Of a stretch of 60,000 nucleotides of DNA, positions 57,190 to 60,000 are shown piece by piece (within the stretch, counting starts at the first letter, position 1; every line of letters begins with the position of its first letter). The notes under the pieces are model-generated. The model did not search any database and had not been told where the DNA came from. It was given only the letters and a program-made list of their open reading frames with translations. The stretch covers positions 13,461,001-13,521,000 of the forward strand of contig OU612066.1 in assembly GCA_914767715.1 (NCBI GenBank), given 5' to 3'. A program made the translations under genes and the position numbers. Source of the DNA: Membranipora membranacea. Taxonomy: Eukaryota > Bryozoa > Gymnolaemata > Cheilostomatida > Membraniporidae.

Positions 57190-60000
57190 ATGCTTTTTTT
57201 TCGGCCAGATCAAAAAATAGATTTGCTTCTAACTAACCTCATAAGGAGTAGCAACTCCTGCTCATCTCGAATCTGCAGACCGTTTGGCTCTGCGGCTTCT
57301 CGTTCTCCGTCAGCGTCCGTTTTAATTAGGGCCACTTTTGCTATAAACAAACATGCCAAATGGCAGCATCGAAAAATTAAATCTCTGTTGGATACTTATC
57401 AAACTCCGACCAGTTCAAGCTCTTATTGCCCTCATTCAACACGCCGAATATTTGAATCCTCTGATTAACAGGGGGGTCACAACGCTGACTTGAAAATCCA
57501 AAAATTATACCAAGGGAGGGTATCATGCTTTTTTTTCGGCCAGACCAAAAAATAGATTTGCTTCTAACTAACCTCATAAGGAGGAGCAACTCCTGCTCAT
57601 CTCGAATCTGCAGACCGTTTGGCTCTGCGGCTTTTCGTTCTCCGTCAGCGTCCGTTTTAATTAGGGCCACTTTTGCTATAAAAAAACATGCCAAATGGCA
57701 GCATCGAAAAATTAAATCTCTGTTGGATTCTTATCAAACTCCGACCAGTTCAAGCTCTTATTGCCCTCATTCAACACGCCGAATATTGAAATCCTCGGAT
57801 TAACAGGGGGGTCACAACGCTGACTTGAAAATCCAAAAATTATACCAAGGGAGGGTATCATGCTTTTTTTTCGGCCAGATCAAAAAATATATTTGCTTCT
57901 AACTAACCTCATAAGGAGGAGCAACTCCTGCTCATCTCGAATCTGCAGACCGTTTGGCTCTGCGGCTTTTCGTTCTCCGTCGGCGTTCGTTTTAATTAGG
58001 GCCACTTTTGCTATAGAAAAACATGCCAAACGGCAGCATCGAAAAATTAAATCTCTGTTGGATTCTTATCAAACTCCGACCAGTTCAAGCTCTTATTGCC
58101 CTCATTCAACACGGCGAATATTGGAATCCTCGGATTAACAGGGGGGTCACAACGCTGACTTGAGAATAAAAAAATTATACCAAGAGTGGTATCATGCTTT
58201 TTTTTCGGCCAGATCAAAAAATAGATTTGCTTCTAACTAACCTCATAAGGAGGAGCAACTCCTGCTCATCTCGAGTCTGCAGACCGTTTGGCTCTGCGAC
58301 TTTTCGTTCTACGTCAGCGTCCGTTTTAATTAGGGCCACTTTTGCTATGACAAAACATGCCAAACAGCAGCATCGAAAAATTAAATCTGTGTTGGATTCT
58401 TATCAAACTCCGACCAGTTCAAGCTCTTATTGCCCTCATTCAACACGCCGAATATTGGAATCCTCGGATTAACAGGGGGGTCACAACGCTGACTTGAAAA
58501 TCCAAAAATTATACCAAGGGAGGGTATCATGCTTTTTTTTCGGCCAGATCAAAAAATAGATTTGCTTCTAACTAACCTCATAAGGAGAAGCAACTCCTGC
58601 TCATCTCGAATCTGCAGACCGTTTGGCTCTGCGGCTTTTCGTTCTCCGTCGGCGTTCGTTTTAATTAGGGCCACTTTTGCTATAGAAACACATGCCAAAC
58701 GGCAGCATCGAAAAATTAAATCTCTGTTGGATTCTTATCAAACTCCGACCAGTTCAAGCTCTTATTGCCCTCATTCAACACGGCGAATATTGGAATCCTC
58801 GGATTAACAGGGGGGTCACAACGCTGACTTGAAAATCAAAAAATTATACCAAGAGTGGTATCATGCTTTTTTTTTCGGCCAGATCAAAAAATAGATTTGC
58901 TTCTAACTAACCACATAAGGAGGTGCAACTCCTGCTCATCTCGAATCTGCAGACTGTTTGGCTCTGCGGCTTTTCGTTCTCCGTCAGCGTCCGTTTTAAT
59001 TAGGGCCACTTTTGCTATACAAAAACATGCCAAACGGCAGCATCGAAAAATTAAATCTGTGTTGGATTCTTATCAAACTCCGACCAGTTCAAGCTCTTAT
59101 TGCCCTCATTCAACACGCCGAATATTGGAATCCTTGGATTAACAGGGGGGTCACAACGCTGACTTGAAAATCCAAAAATTATACCAAGGGAGGGTATCAC
59201 GCTTTTTTTTCGGCCAGATCAAAAAATAGATTTGCTTCTAACTAACCTCATAAGGAGGAGCAACTCCTGCTCATCTCGAATCTGCAGACCGTTTCGCTCT
59301 GCGGCTTTTCGTTCTCCGTCGGCGTTCGTTTTAATTAGGGCCACTTTTGCTATAGAAACACATGCCAAACGGCAGCATCGAAAAATTAAATCTCTGTTGG
59401 ATTCTTATCAAACTCCGACCAGTTCAAGCTCTTATTGCCCTCATTCAACACGGCGAATATTGGAATCCTCGGATTAAGAGGGGGGTCACAACGCTGACTT
59501 GAAAATCAAAAAATTATACCAAGGGAGGGTATCATGCTTTTTTTTCGGCCAGATCAAAAAATAGATTTGCTTCTAACTAACCTCATAAGGAGGAGCAACT
59601 CCAGCTCATCTCGAATCTGCAGAACGTTTGGCTCTGCGGCTTTTCGTTCTCCGTCAGCGTCCGTTTTAATTAGGGCCACTTTTGCTATAAAAAAACATGC
59701 CAAACAGCAGCATCAAAAATTAAATCTTTGTTGGATTCTTATCAAACTTTGACCAGTTCAAGCTCTTCTTGCCCTCATTCAACACCCCGAATATTGGAAT
59801 CCCCGGATTAACAGGGGGGTCACAACGCTGACTTGAAAATCCAAAAATTATACCAAGGGAGGGTATCATGCTATTTTTTCGGCCAGATCAAAAAATAGAT
59901 TTGCTTCTAACTAACCTCATAAGGAGGAGCAACTCCTGCTCATCTCGAAACTGCAGACCGTTTGGCTCTGCGGCTTTTCGTTCTCCGTCAGCGTCCGTTT
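57190..60000 (+). repeat. Domain E block 6: recombinant start, continues past window
   Basis: Monomers start at 57190, 57525, 57860, 58194, 58529, 58863, 59199, 59534 and 59868 (cut by the window end). The first is a k/e hybrid with AGGAGTAGC at its front, then GGCTTCTCG and ATAAACAAAC; the switch lies at 57250-57298. Then come f g h i l m n o. The stretch from 58065 to the end matches 49364-51298 at an offset of 8,701-8,702 bp with about half a dozen differences. Confidence 0.87.
59868..60000 (+). repeat. Partial monomer at right window edge
   Basis: The first 133 bases of a class o monomer (CTCGAAACTGCAG) match 51166-51298. The only difference I see is CTATTTTTTC versus CTTTTTTTTC. The array runs on beyond the window. 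Confidence 0.93.

Larger units (their letters stand above)
1..60000 (+). repeat. 335-bp satellite DNA array filling the window
   Basis: The same sequence of about 335 bp recurs without interruption from the first to the last base, always in one orientation. Landmarks such as GGTATCATGC, CTGCAG, TATAAAA and GGGTCACAACGCTGACTTGA return at 329-338 bp spacing. From 270 to 59867 there are 178 start-to-start intervals, averaging 334.8 bp. Monomers differ by scattered substitutions, 1-bp changes in the T, A and G runs, and a few short indels. Copies related by higher-order repeats are nearly identical. Such arrays are characteristic of eukaryotic heterochromatin (centromere, pericentromere or subtelomere). 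That placement is inferred from structure alone, since the window contains no flanking unique DNA. I do not recognise the satellite family. There are no gene-free gaps to describe separately: everything outside the sub-features below is more of the same monomer. Confidence 0.97.

Noticed and set aside
31091-57298. Near-identical blocks as assembly artefacts
   Set aside because: It cannot be excluded from sequence alone, but each large block carries a few private differences and has different flanking monomers, which a simple duplicated contig would not show. I kept them as real with that caution.
1-60000. CRISPR array
   Set aside because: The regular repetition has no short repeat/unique spacer alternation. 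The whole 335-bp unit repeats and contains no variable spacers, and no cas-like gene is present.
1-60000. Tandem family of about 120 small protein genes
   Set aside because: The 92-codon frame is broken by frameshifts and a fixed stop in many units, variation is not concentrated at silent positions, and it has no recognised domain. Its repetition follows from the repeat itself, not from independent conservation.
1-60000. 5S rDNA or other rRNA tandem repeat
   Set aside because: The unit length would be plausible for 5S repeats, but I see no 5S rRNA or other conserved rRNA sequence in the monomer on either strand.
1-60000. Telomeric or simple-sequence repeats
   Set aside because: No short telomere-type motif runs or microsatellites are present; the longest simple runs are the T, A and G homopolymers of the monomer.
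1-60000. Transposable element insertions or terminal repeats
   Set aside because: The landmark spacing never departs from 329-338 bp, which leaves no room for an insertion, and no transposase or reverse transcriptase motif is seen.

Overview
The whole 60 kb window is one uninterrupted tandem array of satellite DNA. The monomer is about 335 bp and about 43% G+C. I phased the array on the ATG that follows the motif GGTATC, which is an arbitrary landmark. On that phase there are 178 complete monomers from 270 to 59867 (mean 334.8 bp, range 329-338), a 269-bp partial monomer at the left end and a 133-bp partial monomer at the right end. All monomers lie head to tail in the same orientation. I found no unique sequence, transposon, RNA gene or credible protein gene between or inside them.

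Long, purely tandem arrays with higher-order repeat (HOR) structure are typical of eukaryotic centromeric, pericentromeric or subtelomeric heterochromatin, so this is almost certainly a piece of a eukaryotic chromosome. I do not recognise the satellite family and cannot name the species. The reference monomer keeps about as many CpG dinucleotides as its base composition predicts. This weakly favours a lineage with little germ-line CpG methylation (many insects, for example), or a recently homogenised array.

The array divides into five domains by diagnostic variants. (A) 1-2945 is a 3-monomer HOR of about 1,002 bp. (B) 2946-22733 is a mosaic with 3-monomer (1,007 bp) and 4-monomer blocks repeated in scattered places; it is the only domain with a 337-bp subfamily carrying a dinucleotide insertion and a stop in the recurrent ORF. 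(C) 22734-35325 is an HOR whose successive copies hold 13, 12 and 7 monomers plus a truncated fourth copy, so whole monomers were gained or lost between copies. (D) about 35159-38453 contains a 1,338-bp, 4-monomer HOR in about two tandem copies. (E) 38454-60000 is built from blocks of 9 and 15 monomers, including a duplication of about 5.0 kb (40914-45922 and 52290-57298) with only a handful of differences.

Each monomer has a conserved internal map: a dyad at the monomer junction (ATACC, 7-nt spacer, GGTAT), an 8-T run, two overlapping dyads near offset 55-74, a nearly invariant PstI site at offset 84, a TATAAAA motif near offset 153, and a small TGCC/GGCA stem. About two thirds of monomers also keep a 92-codon ORF open, and the reverse strand has a shorter one. 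The ORF is broken by inherited frameshifts and a subfamily-fixed stop, so I treat it as a by-product of homogenisation, not a gene. The main interest of the window is the HOR evolution, the recombinant monomers that mark unequal exchange, and the conserved dyads that could be protein-binding sites.
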